A DNA stretch of 64,000 nucleotides from Roseimaritima ulvae (GCF_008065135.1 NZ_CP042914.1:4879404-4943403), one strand, 5' to 3'; shown: positions 44,359 through 53,582, numbered from the stretch's first letter. A program made the numbers and translations. The notes: generated by a model from the sequence alone, not told the origin.

Positions 44359-44943
44359 CTATTTCTGCACGCCTTCGCAGTCGATCATGATCAAGGCTTT
44401 ATCGCCGATCGGACCGATGGCTTTGGGATCGAAGCCGTAATCGCTTCGCTTCAGCGCCAGCTCGGTCGAGAAGGCCACACGTTTGACATTTTTAAACACG
44501 TGCTCTTTGCCGCCCATCAACGTCAGCGTGATCTGCTTGGTCGTCCCGTGCATGGTGAAATCCCCGGTCACTTCATACCCACCATCGATGGGTTTCGTGC
44601 TGGTACTTTTGAAGGTGATCGTGGGGTACTGCTTGGTATCAAAGTAGTCGGGTTGCCGCAGGTGTTCGTCGCGAGCGGCGTTGGCCGTATCCACGCTGTC
44701 GGTTTTGATCGTCAATTCAAAGGTCGACTTCGAGGGGTCTTGGCGGTCCAGCGAAAATTTGCCCGATACGTCGTTAAAGCGACCATGGATCCAACTGATA
44801 TCCAAGTGCCGGGCTTTAAAGCTGACCGAAGAATGCACCAGGTCGTATTCATATTCGTCGGCCGCCGATGCCGATGCGGCAGCCACACAAGCTAGCGTTC
44901 CAATCACAAGTGTTTGCAAACCGGCCGTTAACAATTGTCGCAT
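44359..44943 (-). CDS. YceI-family exported lipid-binding protein
   Basis: A 194-residue periplasmic protein. Signal peptide LQTLVIGTLACVAAASASAA, then the YceI lipocalin-like barrel: YDLVHSSVSFKARHLDISWI, GKFSLDRQDPSKSTFELTIK, DEHLRQPDYFDTKQYPTITF and KRSDYGFDP. Family members bind isoprenoid quinones or other long amphiphiles. The gene is followed after three bases by one for an unrecognised nine-helix membrane protein, which may use the same ligand. Upstream is a 440-base gap with a MITE-like element. Confidence 0.92.
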   Translation of the reverse strand: MRQLLTAGLQTLVIGTLACVAAASASAADEYEYDLVHSSVSFKARHLDISWIHGRFNDVSGKFSLDRQDPSKSTFELTIKTDSVDTANAARDEHLRQPDYFDTKQYPTITFKSTSTKPIDGGYEVTGDFTMHGTTKQITLTLMGGKEHVFKNVKRVAFSTELALKRSDYGFDPKAIGPIGDKALIMIDCEGVQK

Positions 44944-45133
44944 GTAACTTTTTCCATTGGAGTAACTCTATAAGGTTCCCCCGCCACCTACGTTGGGGGT
45001 TGTTAGCAGAGTATACCAAGAACCGGCGGTGGACGTTTCGCCGTGCGGTAGAGAGCAGGGGGAGCCTCATCTACTCGGGTTCTTGTCCGTACCCCGGCTG
45101 TTCTACATTGTCCATGAATCGGATTTTGCAAGT

Positions 45134-45240
45134 GGAGACGCCTGACTTAATGGCATTGCACCCTCGCTGACGCTCGACCCTCCCAGGGGGAGGGTGAAGT
45201 GTGGGCGTATGACAATTCAATGCGATGAAGTCAGGCGTCT
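45134..45240. mobile_element. MITE-like element, short copy (107 bp)
   Basis: Left end AGACGCCTGACTTAATGGCA and the inverted right end at 45218-45240 match at about 20 of 23 positions. The interior is shared with the 201-base copy at 14963 (CTCGCTGACGCTCGACCCTC, then GGGTGAAGTGTG and CGTATGAC) but lacks its left 95 bases, so this is an internally deleted form. The rest of the 44944-45383 gap shows no gene. Confidence 0.75.
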
Positions 45241-45383
45241 TATTGGGGTCGAAATTCGCGTTCGGCTCGGCGCACGATTTGCTTGTTTGGGCATTGATCG
45301 TTATGGGACGTGGGTGTCACGTCCGGGGTGATCATCGCAGGATTGCGTCCCCCTTCCATTTAGCCAACACGGAGCCGCTACTC

Positions 45384-46268
45384 ATGCATGCGTTGCAGTT
45401 GGTCACCACGCTCGCAGTGGAATTCACTGTGATCTTTTTGTTCATTCTGGTGCCAGGCTACCTGATCCCTTGCGGACAGGCCTATTACAACTATTTCATT
45501 CGTCGCGACGCATCCAATGAAGAGCGGCGAATTCAACAGCGCCGTCCGACCGACAAAGGGATTCGCCGAGAGATCCGCTTGTCGTTGCAGACGATCGCGA
45601 TTTTTTCCGCGATGGGTACGGCATTGTTTGAAATGTACAAAGCCGGTTGGACCAGCATCTATCGCGACCTGGATGCTTACCCCCTGGTGTATTTACCGAT
45701 CAGCTTTTTCATTTGTCTGGTGGTGCATGACACGTTCTTTTATTGGACCCATCGGTTCATGCATTGGCGGCCGGTGTTCAAATACTTTCATGCCGGTCAC
45801 CATCGTTCGGTCAGCCCCAGTCCTTGGGCCACCTACGCATTCCAGCCCCTGGAAGCCATCACGCAATTCATTGGCATCATGCTGATTGTGGTGTTTGTAC
45901 CGTTGCACCCGATCGCCTTGTTGGCCTTCTTAACGTGGGACACGGTCGTCAACGTGGCGGGACATACGGGCTATGAGATGGTACCCCAGTGGTTGTCGCG
46001 TCAGCCTTGGTTCAAAGGCTTTAATACGGTGACGCACCATGACAATCACCACACCAATATGCGAGTCAACTTTGGCGCATTCTTCAACGTCTGGGACCGT
46101 TGGATGGGGACGTATCTAGACGATCGACCGGCAGCCGCCGAACCCGCTCAGCGACAAACCGTGCGACGTCCGACGTCGGCCCCCCGCCATAACGCCGCGC
46201 ATCCCCACCCCGCGAAACGCCAGCTTGCGGATTCCTCCGCAGGCAACGCCGCCGGTGCGCGACGGTAG
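45384..46268 (+). CDS. Fatty acid hydroxylase/sterol desaturase-family protein
   Basis: A 294-residue membrane enzyme. ATG at 45384 has GGAG nine bases upstream, which decides against the longer frame from 45225. The di-iron His clusters are intact: H115-x7-H123-x3-H127 (HDTFFYWTHRFMH), HAGHH (136-140) and HHDNHH (218-223). Four or so helices surround them. The family inserts hydroxyl groups or double bonds into lipids using oxygen and electrons from a cytochrome or ferredoxin. The C-terminal 45 residues are Arg/Pro/Ala-rich and not part of the fold. The lipid substrate (fatty acid, carotenoid, sterol or hopanoid) is unknown. Confidence 0.88.
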   Translation: MHALQLVTTLAVEFTVIFLFILVPGYLIPCGQAYYNYFIRRDASNEERRIQQRRPTDKGIRREIRLSLQTIAIFSAMGTALFEMYKAGWTSIYRDLDAYPLVYLPISFFICLVVHDTFFYWTHRFMHWRPVFKYFHAGHHRSVSPSPWATYAFQPLEAITQFIGIMLIVVFVPLHPIALLAFLTWDTVVNVAGHTGYEMVPQWLSRQPWFKGFNTVTHHDNHHTNMRVNFGAFFNVWDRWMGTYLDDRPAAAEPAQRQTVRRPTSAPRHNAAHPHPAKRQLADSSAGNAAGARR

Positions 46269-46279
46269 CGATCGAACGC

Positions 46280-47269
46280 TTACGCCCGCTCGATCGGAAA
46301 GGTTTGGACTTCATCGATACGGCGAGCGGCGGTTGCGACCATCAACAGGCGGTCAAAACCAACCGCTACGCCGGAGCAGGCAGGCAGCCCCTGCCGCATT
46401 GCGGCTTCCAATTGGCTGCCGACCGGCAGGGGACGCCGACCAGCGGCTTGTCGCGCCCGGTTATTTGCTTCCGCTCGCTGCGCCAACACATCGGCGTCTA
46501 ATAGCTCACCGTAGCCATTGCCCAGCTCGACGCCTTGAGCGAACCACTCAAAGCGTTCCGCCGTGGCCGGGTCGGCGGCCGAGGGCTGGGCCAAAGCGGC
46601 TTGGGAAAGCGGATAGCCGGACAGGATCACGGGCGCCGCGGCACTCATCCGTGGCTGCAGCGACAAACTGAGCAGCACGTCCAGCAAGGCGTCGCGATCG
46701 TCGCCCAGCGATGCAGCCAACGCGGCGTCCCATTTTTCCGCTGCCGCCTTGACCACTGGCAACGGTGCGTCGATCGGATCAAAGCCTTCGTACTGCGCGA
46801 ATGCCTCACGGTAGCTCAGCCGACGGCACGGCTGGCTGCCCAAACTGTGCTGCGAGAACTCGTCCAGCAAGTCCATCGCCGCGGCCGCGCTGTCCCCCAC
46901 GCGGTACCATTCCAGCATGGTGAATTCGGGATTGTGCAAGGGTCCCCGTTCCCCTGCGCGAAAGGCGGGCGCGATTTGATAAATCGCCGTAGCGCCGGCG
47001 ACCAACAACCGTTTCATGGCAAACTCGGGCGAAGTCTGCAGAAATAACTCAGGGGGTAAATCGACGGCCGGAATGTCCAGTTGCCGCGACGGCAGCGTGG
47101 GAGGATCGAGGTGCACGTCGACCACCGTATCCGCCGACAAGCAAGGCGTTTGGACTTCGATGAAACCGCGATCATCAAAAAATTTGCGGACCTGTTTCAG
47201 CATCCGCGCGCGGCGCTGCAGCATCTCCAACGAACAACTCGGGGCGTGGCCAGGGCGTATCGACTGCAT
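46280..47269 (-). CDS. epmA: EF-P lysine lysyltransferase (EpmA/GenX)
   Basis: A 329-residue class II lysyl-tRNA synthetase-like protein lacking the anticodon-binding domain, the mark of EpmA (PoxA/GenX/YjeA). Motif 1 region FFDDRGFIEVQTPCLSAD, motif 2 region FRAGERGPLHNPEFTMLEWY and motif 3 region GVAVGFDRLLMV are visible. EpmA attaches beta-lysine to elongation factor P, easing translation of polyproline. The gene for EF-P itself is not in the window. It lies six bases after gspK on the same strand and so is the last gene of the type II secretion operon, an unusual place for it. Confidence 0.92.
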   Translation of the reverse strand: MQSIRPGHAPSCSLEMLQRRARMLKQVRKFFDDRGFIEVQTPCLSADTVVDVHLDPPTLPSRQLDIPAVDLPPELFLQTSPEFAMKRLLVAGATAIYQIAPAFRAGERGPLHNPEFTMLEWYRVGDSAAAAMDLLDEFSQHSLGSQPCRRLSYREAFAQYEGFDPIDAPLPVVKAAAEKWDAALAASLGDDRDALLDVLLSLSLQPRMSAAAPVILSGYPLSQAALAQPSAADPATAERFEWFAQGVELGNGYGELLDADVLAQRAEANNRARQAAGRRPLPVGSQLEAAMRQGLPACSGVAVGFDRLLMVATAARRIDEVQTFPIERA

Positions 47270-47275
47270 CGGTGT

Positions 47276-49015
47276 TTACTGCGCCACGTCCAACGCCATC
47301 GCCCCTAATACGGCGATATCAAACCCGCGTCCCAGATGGCTGAGATCGCGAAACAACACCAAGTCCGGATTGATGGTGGTCGCATCGATGATGACTTCAG
47401 CGCGGCTGTACAGATTTCCTTTTTCATAGTATCCAATGATCTGCGCCCGGTAGGCATCGCCACCGCCGGTCAACAAGGGCATCAGCATCCGCATCTGGTC
47501 AATGGTCACCAGCCCTTCCACCAGAGGCCAGGTCTCGTAGCGTCGATTTTCGCTGCCGGTATCCTGCGCCCGAGCTTCGATGATCGCCGCAGTGGTTTCT
47601 TCGTCCAGCAAGGGGATACCATACAACAATTCGGCGGGGCATTCATTCAAATTAATGCGGCCCGGCAGACGTTCGTATTCCTGCGTGGTGAGGTTCCCCA
47701 TCAGGGCGGGCATATAAACCGCCATCGCGACGGGAGTATTGAGGAAGGGCGATGAGAGGACCTGTTGGTTATCGCCATTTCCGATCGTGATCGTCGCGTC
47801 AACCAAGTCCAACAATTGCGTGATCGTGGTACCTCCTCCGCCCGACAGATCAACATCGGCCAAGGCCGCGGCGGTCCACACGCCGTCGGTTTCCGGGGTC
47901 TCGGCTTGCTCATCGGATTCCTCGGCGCCGGCGGACAGCGCGGCGGAGGCAAGCGTCGCTCCGGGCTCGCCGCTGACGCGATAGGCCGCGATGAAGCTGG
48001 CCCAGTCGTCATTACCCAACGCTTCACTCAGTTCGGCATACAGCAACTCCAGATCGTCTTGGTTGACGTTGATTCGGGCCGTGCCGTCGTCGCGAAAATT
48101 ACCTTCGACACCGTGCACGGTGAGGTAAGCCGACCACCCTAGCGAACTGGCGCTGCCGGCATCCACGGCCGCATACTGTTGTTCGGCGACGTCGACGACG
48201 CCATTGCGATTCGCATCGACACCAAACAACAATTGCGGCGTGACGCCTTTGACCAACAGCAGTTCTTCGATGCTGTCGATCGGTCCGTTCTTGGGTGCGT
48301 AGGGGGTGGTCAGGGTCTGGTAGTACTCCGATTCGGCGCCATAGTCCCGCGGTTCATCGTCCTCGTCCAGCCAATCAAGAATCGAGTCGGCGGCGTCGAC
48401 GGTCATACCGGGCAGGGCCATCAGCAGCGACAGGGCGATATTGTCGGCGTCCATTTCTTCGCCGGCATCTTCACTCGCGTCTTCGCTAAGTTCCAAGATC
48501 GGCATCAGCGAGGACGAGTTCTCCTCCAAAGCCAACAGGGTGTTGATGTTCAACCGCGCCGATTCGTTTTGCAGCCCGAACCGGACGCCGGAAAACTGAC
48601 CGGTCTCGTCCAAGTTGGGAGCCACGATAGTAAAGTTCACGCGGTCGACCGCACTGGTTCCGGGCACGATATTGACGCCACGGAACAGGGCTGGATTGTC
48701 CAATACCCCGCCCATTTCATCGCGTGTGGTTCGCGGTTCGGCTAATATCAATCGCGTCGCTTCGCCGCCTGATTCCACAGCCAGATCACATTGCACGCGG
48801 CTGGCCGTCAGCTGCACCGATTCATCGTAAGCCAGCATCAATTCGGCAAAAGAGTAGACCGCCATGGTGGCGATCATGACCACGATCAAGACCAGGATCA
48901 GGAACATTCCATGGCGGCGACGCTGGCGGCCCGCGGGCGGTCGACGGCGACGACGGGGCAGGGCAGTGGGGCGAAGGCGATTGGCCATGGCTTGCAATGC
49001 AGTCGTTGGTTTCAT
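47276..49015 (-). CDS. gspK: Type II secretion minor pseudopilin GspK
   Basis: A 579-residue pseudopilin. The N-terminal prepilin segment RRRRHGMFLILVLIVVMIAT has the cleavage Gly but lacks Glu at +5, as is normal for GspK. The rest is a large alpha/beta GspK-like domain with LNINTLLALEE and LPGRINLNECPAELLYGIPL (helix-hairpin-helix-like). It is longer than Proteobacterial GspK (about 320 residues), with acidic inserts (EEMDADNIA). GspK caps the pseudopilus tip with GspI and GspJ. Its start overlaps the gspJ stop by four bases. Confidence 0.88.
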   Translation of the reverse strand: MKPTTALQAMANRLRPTALPRRRRRPPAGRQRRRHGMFLILVLIVVMIATMAVYSFAELMLAYDESVQLTASRVQCDLAVESGGEATRLILAEPRTTRDEMGGVLDNPALFRGVNIVPGTSAVDRVNFTIVAPNLDETGQFSGVRFGLQNESARLNINTLLALEENSSSLMPILELSEDASEDAGEEMDADNIALSLLMALPGMTVDAADSILDWLDEDDEPRDYGAESEYYQTLTTPYAPKNGPIDSIEELLLVKGVTPQLLFGVDANRNGVVDVAEQQYAAVDAGSASSLGWSAYLTVHGVEGNFRDDGTARINVNQDDLELLYAELSEALGNDDWASFIAAYRVSGEPGATLASAALSAGAEESDEQAETPETDGVWTAAALADVDLSGGGGTTITQLLDLVDATITIGNGDNQQVLSSPFLNTPVAMAVYMPALMGNLTTQEYERLPGRINLNECPAELLYGIPLLDEETTAAIIEARAQDTGSENRRYETWPLVEGLVTIDQMRMLMPLLTGGGDAYRAQIIGYYEKGNLYSRAEVIIDATTINPDLVLFRDLSHLGRGFDIAVLGAMALDVAQ

Positions 49016-50070
49016 AGTCCCACCCCCGACAGATCCTCATCGGCCAGTTCGTCCTCTTCCACAATCCGTCCCATCGGCAGCCGCACGATCTGTTGAAACA
49101 CCCGTACTTGGGAACTGTCGGCCGGATCGGAGCCTTGCAGATCCGAACCGGCCTGCCCGATTGTCAATCGGATTTGCACGGCCAGTGGCAGAGCCAACAT
49201 TTCATCGCTGTTCCATTCGATCTGCCACATGAAGCCGTCCCAATAACTGAACTCAATCGCCAGCACTTCGGGCGCCAGCAGATCCCCGGTCATGTTCAGC
49301 GATGTGGTGTTGCCAGAGTCCAACGCGAACTGCGTGGCCAACCGATCCAGTTGCCTCCGCACCAGCCCACCGTTGCTGCCGGAGGCAAAGGGTGAATCCT
49401 GGCCGGTGGAAAACTGCGACAACGGATCCAGCACGCCGGTGGTGCCGGGGGCTTGCACGTAATAGGTGACCGTCTTGATGTCGCTGGGAACATCGGCCAA
49501 GCCTTCGTTGGTCGGCACCAACAGCGGCTGAAACTCCTCCAGCCGAGGCGCACGACTGATATCGAACATCAGTTGATACTGATTGCCGATCAAACCCGGC
49601 CGTTCCAGGAAGGTCGTCGCCATGGCCAGGTCCGCATCGGTGTCGAGCGGCTCCGCTTCTTCCTCGACGTCGAACAGGAAGGACGACGATTCCTCTTCTT
49701 CGCCTCCCCCGCCGCCGCCCGCACCACCGCCGCCGGTGCCGGCACTGCTAAGCACCTCCGTCAAGGCGGTGTCGTCAAACTCGGGGATGGTCAGCGAAGC
49801 TTTCAAGTCGTCGCTGATCATTTTCATGACCGAAGTTGCCAATTGCACGCGTCGCACTTCCAGGTCGCGGGTTTCCATATTGGCAACGTAGAACGTCAGA
49901 GCTTGGCCGATCATCACGGTCAGCACGACGGCTAGGGAAAGCGCCAGGATCAATTCCAGCAGAGTGAATCCGTCGCGGCTGGGTCGTGGCCTAGTGACGG
50001 CGGAAACATTCACCGGAAAAACGCGGCGCGCGGCGGAGACGTTCGATTGCATCTGGGATCGATGGTCCAT
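49012..50070 (-). CDS. gspJ: Type II secretion pseudopilin GspJ-like
   Basis: A 352-residue protein with a prepilin signal RPRPSRDGFTLLELILALSL, Glu at +5, ending in a membrane helix. The globular part is larger than usual GspJ and has a low-complexity acidic and Gly-rich insert (GTGGGGAGGGGGEEEESSSF) of planctomycete type. Position between gspI and gspK, with four-base or one-base overlaps, supports the assignment more than the sequence of the globular part. It would form the pseudopilus tip with GspI and GspK. Confidence 0.8.
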   Translation of the reverse strand: MDHRSQMQSNVSAARRVFPVNVSAVTRPRPSRDGFTLLELILALSLAVVLTVMIGQALTFYVANMETRDLEVRRVQLATSVMKMISDDLKASLTIPEFDDTALTEVLSSAGTGGGGAGGGGGGEEEESSSFLFDVEEEAEPLDTDADLAMATTFLERPGLIGNQYQLMFDISRAPRLEEFQPLLVPTNEGLADVPSDIKTVTYYVQAPGTTGVLDPLSQFSTGQDSPFASGSNGGLVRRQLDRLATQFALDSGNTTSLNMTGDLLAPEVLAIEFSYWDGFMWQIEWNSDEMLALPLAVQIRLTIGQAGSDLQGSDPADSSQVRVFQQIVRLPMGRIVEEDELADEDLSGVGL

Positions 50071-50570
50071 TAGATGTCACCTCCCGTATCCGCCGCGGCC
50101 GCTGCTTCTTCGGCCAACGCTTCCGCTTCCGCTTCGGCGTCCCGTTCCAACTGTTCCAATCCCAGTGCGGGGTCGACCATCCAACGAATCAACGAATACT
50201 GCACAAGTGGCTGATCGCTGTTATTTAATTCCTCGGTGCTGACGGTGACGCGGATCGCCAACAAGCCCTGCAGCGGAGCGGGTTGAACTTCGACCGCGTA
50301 CTGGAAGCGGGCCAAGCCGCCCGAATCGGGCACGCTGTCGGGTTCGACGGGAATCTGCGGCACGGGCAGCGGCACGATTTCGGAATTCAGCAGCAACTCG
50401 TTCATCTTCGTTTCGCACAGCATCCGCGCGACGGCCAGGTCGGCGGCCTCGCTGGCGGCCGTCGCCCCGGTGACGGCGATCGACGACAGCACGGCTAACG
50501 ATCCGCCCAGGATGGCAATGGCCAACAGGATTTCGAGCAGCGAAAATCCGCTACGAGCCGCACGCCTCAT
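50070..50570 (-). CDS. gspI: Type II secretion pseudopilin GspI-like
   Basis: A 166-residue pseudopilin with prepilin motif RAARSGFSLLEILLAIAILG (cleavage after Gly, Glu at +5). The body has DLAVARMLCETKMNELL, the helix pattern shared by GspI, and RFQYAVEVQP. The C-terminal 25 residues are Ala/Glu-rich. It sits between the gspH and gspJ genes with small overlaps on both sides. Confidence 0.82.
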   Translation of the reverse strand: MRRAARSGFSLLEILLAIAILGGSLAVLSSIAVTGATAASEAADLAVARMLCETKMNELLLNSEIVPLPVPQIPVEPDSVPDSGGLARFQYAVEVQPAPLQGLLAIRVTVSTEELNNSDQPLVQYSLIRWMVDPALGLEQLERDAEAEAEALAEEAAAAADTGGDI

Positions 50571-51289
50571 GGCAGTTCCTCCCCTACGGTGGCTTCTCCA
50601 GTCAAGCCTCGCAGCACCACCACGATGCGTCCCGCTTCCCCCTGCTGACCTTGCCGCACGGTGACTGCCGCATTGCTGGTGGTGCCGTCGGGATAGAACA
50701 TGATCGGTTGGCCATTGTCTTCAGGGGTCGACAATTCCATGGTTTGATTTTCGATGATCATCGATCGCGTCGTGGATTCGACTCGGCACTCCCCAATCGT
50801 GATGCCTTCAGGCAACTCCACCGCGCGAGGCGGTTCGGTGGAACCGGTCGGCAGGGGCGCCGCCATCGGCTGACCACCTTGCAGCAGCGCCGTACCGGAG
50901 CCCAATTGGTCGGCCGCTTCGGTCAAGTCGCTCAGGTCACGAAACACGTACGTGGTGATCTCGGTGCCCGCGACCGGACAGCGCATCAGATGCGTCCGGC
51001 CTGAACGCATGGCTTCCAGACGAGCATTCATCATGTGCACGCGGACGACTTCGGCACCGCGGACCAACCGACGATTCACCAACATGCCGTCGATCATCGG
51101 CAGGGCAAACGCGGCGACCGCCGTCATGATGGCCAGGGCCAACAACACCTCAAGCAGGGTCAGGGCCGAGCGAGGCGCGGGGCCGCAGCGGGCCGCCCGC
51201 AGAAGGACTTTGCCAACGCGTCGTCGCGGTTTCAGGGACTTGGGTACAGCAACCACTTTCGATTTAGGGGCCGGTGACGACCAGATCAT
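50567..51289 (-). CDS. gspH: Type II secretion pseudopilin GspH-like
   Basis: A 240-residue pseudopilin with a basic leader of about 42 residues and motif RSALTLLEVLLALAIMTAVA, where Ala replaces the usual Gly before the cleavage site and Glu is at +5. The globular domain shows VHMMNARLEAMRSGRTHLMR, the GspH-type helix, and a later IIENQTMELSTPEDNGQPIM strand region. The ATG at 51289 overlaps the end of gspG by 26 bases; a later start is possible. GspH is a minor pilin joining tip and shaft. Confidence 0.8.
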   Translation of the reverse strand: MIWSSPAPKSKVVAVPKSLKPRRRVGKVLLRAARCGPAPRSALTLLEVLLALAIMTAVAAFALPMIDGMLVNRRLVRGAEVVRVHMMNARLEAMRSGRTHLMRCPVAGTEITTYVFRDLSDLTEAADQLGSGTALLQGGQPMAAPLPTGSTEPPRAVELPEGITIGECRVESTTRSMIIENQTMELSTPEDNGQPIMFYPDGTTSNAAVTVRQGQQGEAGRIVVVLRGLTGEATVGEELP

Positions 51290-51716
51290 CGTCGGTGTTT
51301 AATTGACCATCGATACCGCCCGAACGCAGCTCAAAAGTGTTGCCATTGAGGGTGTAGGTGATTTCCTTGCCCCAAGCGTCGGTGGGGATTTCACTCAAAA
51401 TGGCGTTAAACTGAGCCTTCTTAGCCGGATCGCTGGGTCCATCACGGAGCTGTTCGAGCGTTTCGGGCCATTCCTTATTGCTGATCTTGTACATCTGAAT
51501 GTTGCCCTTGAGCGAATTCAGCTGGGTGGTCGTGATATCCGCGTTGGCGCCTTCGCCCACGTTGATGAAGTTGGTCAGCACAAAGCCACCGAGCACCACC
51601 AGAATCGCCAGCACCAGCAACAATTCGAGCAACGTGAAGCCGCGTTTTTTGTTCGTTGACAAGCGGTGTCGCTGAAGGGTTCGTCGTGTCACCTTGGTTG
51701 TGCTCCTAAAAGACAT
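51264..51716 (-). CDS. gspG: Type II secretion major pseudopilin GspG
   Basis: A 150-residue major pseudopilin. The prepilin peptide ends TNKKRG and is followed by FTLLELLLVLAILVVLGGFV. The C-terminal domain has the GspG pattern: ITTTQLNSLKGNIQMYKIS, WPETLEQLRDGP, DAWGKEITYTLNGNTFELRS and GQLNTDDDLV near the calcium-binding end. It builds the pseudopilus shaft and is first of the G-H-I-J-K-epmA run. Secretin, ATPase and platform genes are not in the window. Confidence 0.93.
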   Translation of the reverse strand: MSFRSTTKVTRRTLQRHRLSTNKKRGFTLLELLLVLAILVVLGGFVLTNFINVGEGANADITTTQLNSLKGNIQMYKISNKEWPETLEQLRDGPSDPAKKAQFNAILSEIPTDAWGKEITYTLNGNTFELRSGGIDGQLNTDDDLVVTGP

Positions 51717-52025
51717 AGCAATATGGGGGGGAGGTGTGCCGGAAGGGCGGCGGGAAGTAAATGGACCGTACGAATTTTAACCTAGAATCCGATCGATAGT
51801 TTCGCGGTTCGTTGAAAAGATCGCGATGTTTTTATTTGTCATAACCGTCACGACCAGATAGGTTACAGAAGGCAACAAAATTCGACCGGCCCATTCTGCC
51901 AGAGTTTGCTGGCGTTTGAAGGCGTAGCGAATAGGATATGGTGGCGTCGCATACTCTGTATCGATGCCCTCCTTTTTCGCCCTGCGTTTTCCATACCCTT
52001 TTCTGAGTTCTACGAGTAATCCAAT
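51717..52025. other. Divergent gap between gspG and coiled-coil gene
   Basis: This 309-base gap should hold promoters in both directions. A purine run of G (AATATGGGGGGG) lies just upstream of gspG on the plus strand, reading as a C-run on the gene strand. I see no gene, strong hairpin or repeat of the families found elsewhere. Confidence 0.4.
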
Positions 52026-53447
52026 ATGGCAGTCGCACGCGACGATTCCGTAGTACGTGGCAGCTTGATCGCCACCTTGATCTTGCTGGTGCTGTCCCTG
52101 GCGCTCAACTTCTTCCTGTATCGCTGGGGGGACCAGCAATCGAAGGCAGAGAAGGATAAATCCGACGCATTAGGTCGTGCCAATGACTCCATCGCGGAGA
52201 TGTCCGGCCAGATCGAAACGCTGAAAAAGATCTTGGGTGTCGAGCCGATGTCCGATGCCGAATTCGAAAGCTTGGCGACCTCCACATCGGGCGATGCGGA
52301 TATCGATGCAATCGGCGAGCGATTTGTCCGTGACATTGGCGCCCTGGGGCCGAATCTGGACCCGGCCAACCGCAATTACCCGGCGATTCCCACGTTCATG
52401 ATCAATTCGCTGCGCGATCGCAACGTGCAGAACGACCAGCTGAACGACGAACGCAAACGGATCGACGCGCAAGCCAAATCCGACGTGGCGATCGCGGAAA
52501 AAGCCACCGCCGACGCCAAGGCGGACACCAAAAAGATGGAAAACACGCTGAATGAACGGATTGCGGAATTCGACGCCGCACGGGCCGACATGAAGCAAAA
52601 GAATGCCGAAATCGCCGACAGCCTGACCAACCTGGACCGCCAATTCAATTTGGCCCGCAAGCAAAGCCAAAAAGAAATCGGCGAACTGAAACAAGAAATC
52701 ACGGCCAAGAAAGAGCTGATCGACATCCAAAAGCGTCGCATCAACGAATTGCAGCAAACCGAGTTCGAAATCGCTCAGGGCACCGTCACGTCGGTGATCA
52801 ACAAACTGATCCAAATCGACCTGGGCTCGGCCGACCAACTGCGGCGCGGCGTGGTGTTCAGCGTGATCGATGCGGATGCGACCCGCGTCACCGACGCCGA
52901 ACCCAAAGCCAAAATCGAAGTCATCTCGATCCGCAAAGACCACCTTTCGCTGTGCCGCGTAATCGATGCCCCGGCGCTCAGCGATCCGATCATTCCCGGC
53001 GACAAAATTTATTCGCCCTTCTGGGCCCCCGGCCGTACGGTCAAAATCGCGCTGGCAGGCGAAATCGATATCGATAACGATGGTCGTGGTGACACCGAGA
53101 CTCTGCGAGGCATGATCATGGCCGCCGGCGGTCAGGTGGTCGAACCCGAGGAACTGGACCCCAGCGTCCGCTTCCTGGTGGTCGGCGAAACCCCGGAGAT
53201 CGAACCTGGAGCCGAGGCAGAAGTCCGCGAGCAATTCACCAACTTGGGCATCATCCGCTCCCGAGCTCGCGAGCTGGGGATCACGGAAATCCCCGCTTGG
53301 AAATTGCTGAACTACATCCAAGTCATCAGCGACGCCAAGACCACCCCGCTGGGTTCGGCCGCTCGTGGCGAAGACTTCAAACCCCTCGCCCCGGCTGGCA
53401 CCAACCGTCGCCTGCCGAGCGATGTCTCGGACTTATACCGAGACTGA
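52026..53447 (+). CDS. Membrane-anchored coiled-coil protein, unknown function
   Basis: A 473-residue protein with a single N-terminal anchor (GSLIATLILLVLSLALNFFL), a coiled coil of about 160 residues (roughly 120-250, rich in Lys, Glu, Ala, such as AKKELIDIQKRRINELQQTE) and a globular C-terminal half. In that half GMIMAAGGQVVEPEELDPSV followed by RFLVVGETPE (from about residue 361) resembles a BRCT-type fold, which is odd for an exported or membrane protein. I do not recognise the family. It is followed by a hairpin (AGGCCTAAA/TTTAGGCCT, 53468-53503) that may end the transcript. Confidence 0.75.
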   Translation: MAVARDDSVVRGSLIATLILLVLSLALNFFLYRWGDQQSKAEKDKSDALGRANDSIAEMSGQIETLKKILGVEPMSDAEFESLATSTSGDADIDAIGERFVRDIGALGPNLDPANRNYPAIPTFMINSLRDRNVQNDQLNDERKRIDAQAKSDVAIAEKATADAKADTKKMENTLNERIAEFDAARADMKQKNAEIADSLTNLDRQFNLARKQSQKEIGELKQEITAKKELIDIQKRRINELQQTEFEIAQGTVTSVINKLIQIDLGSADQLRRGVVFSVIDADATRVTDAEPKAKIEVISIRKDHLSLCRVIDAPALSDPIIPGDKIYSPFWAPGRTVKIALAGEIDIDNDGRGDTETLRGMIMAAGGQVVEPEELDPSVRFLVVGETPEIEPGAEAEVREQFTNLGIIRSRARELGITEIPAWKLLNYIQVISDAKTTPLGSAARGEDFKPLAPAGTNRRLPSDVSDLYRD

Positions 53448-53467
53448 GTGAAGCTAGTCCGATTGCG

Positions 53468-53503
53468 AGGCCTAAATGCTTGCTTTGAGGCGGGTTTAGG
53501 CCT
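53468..53503. terminator. Hairpin after the coiled-coil gene
   Basis: AGGCCTAAA (53468-53476) and TTTAGGCCT (53495-53503) form a perfect 9-base stem with an 18-base loop, 20 bases past the stop. A second small hairpin (GCGAAGGCATTTTCGC) lies near 53538-53553. Either could end transcription before the next gene. Confidence 0.5.
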
Positions 53504-53582
53504 ATTATTCGGGCTGTTTTCACTACCCGAATCACCTGCGAAGGCATTTTCGCACCTGCCTTCCTTCTTGGGGGGTCTTGCG

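Noticed and set aside
45225-45383. Upstream extension of the fatty acid hydroxylase gene
   Set aside because: It starts at the end of the MITE-like element and has no ribosome binding site, while ATG at 45384 has GGAG at good spacing.
52170-53321. Long minus-strand open frame of 383 codons
   Set aside because: It is fully antisense to the coiled-coil protein gene, whose codon pattern and anchor are convincing; the antisense frame has no recognisable domain.
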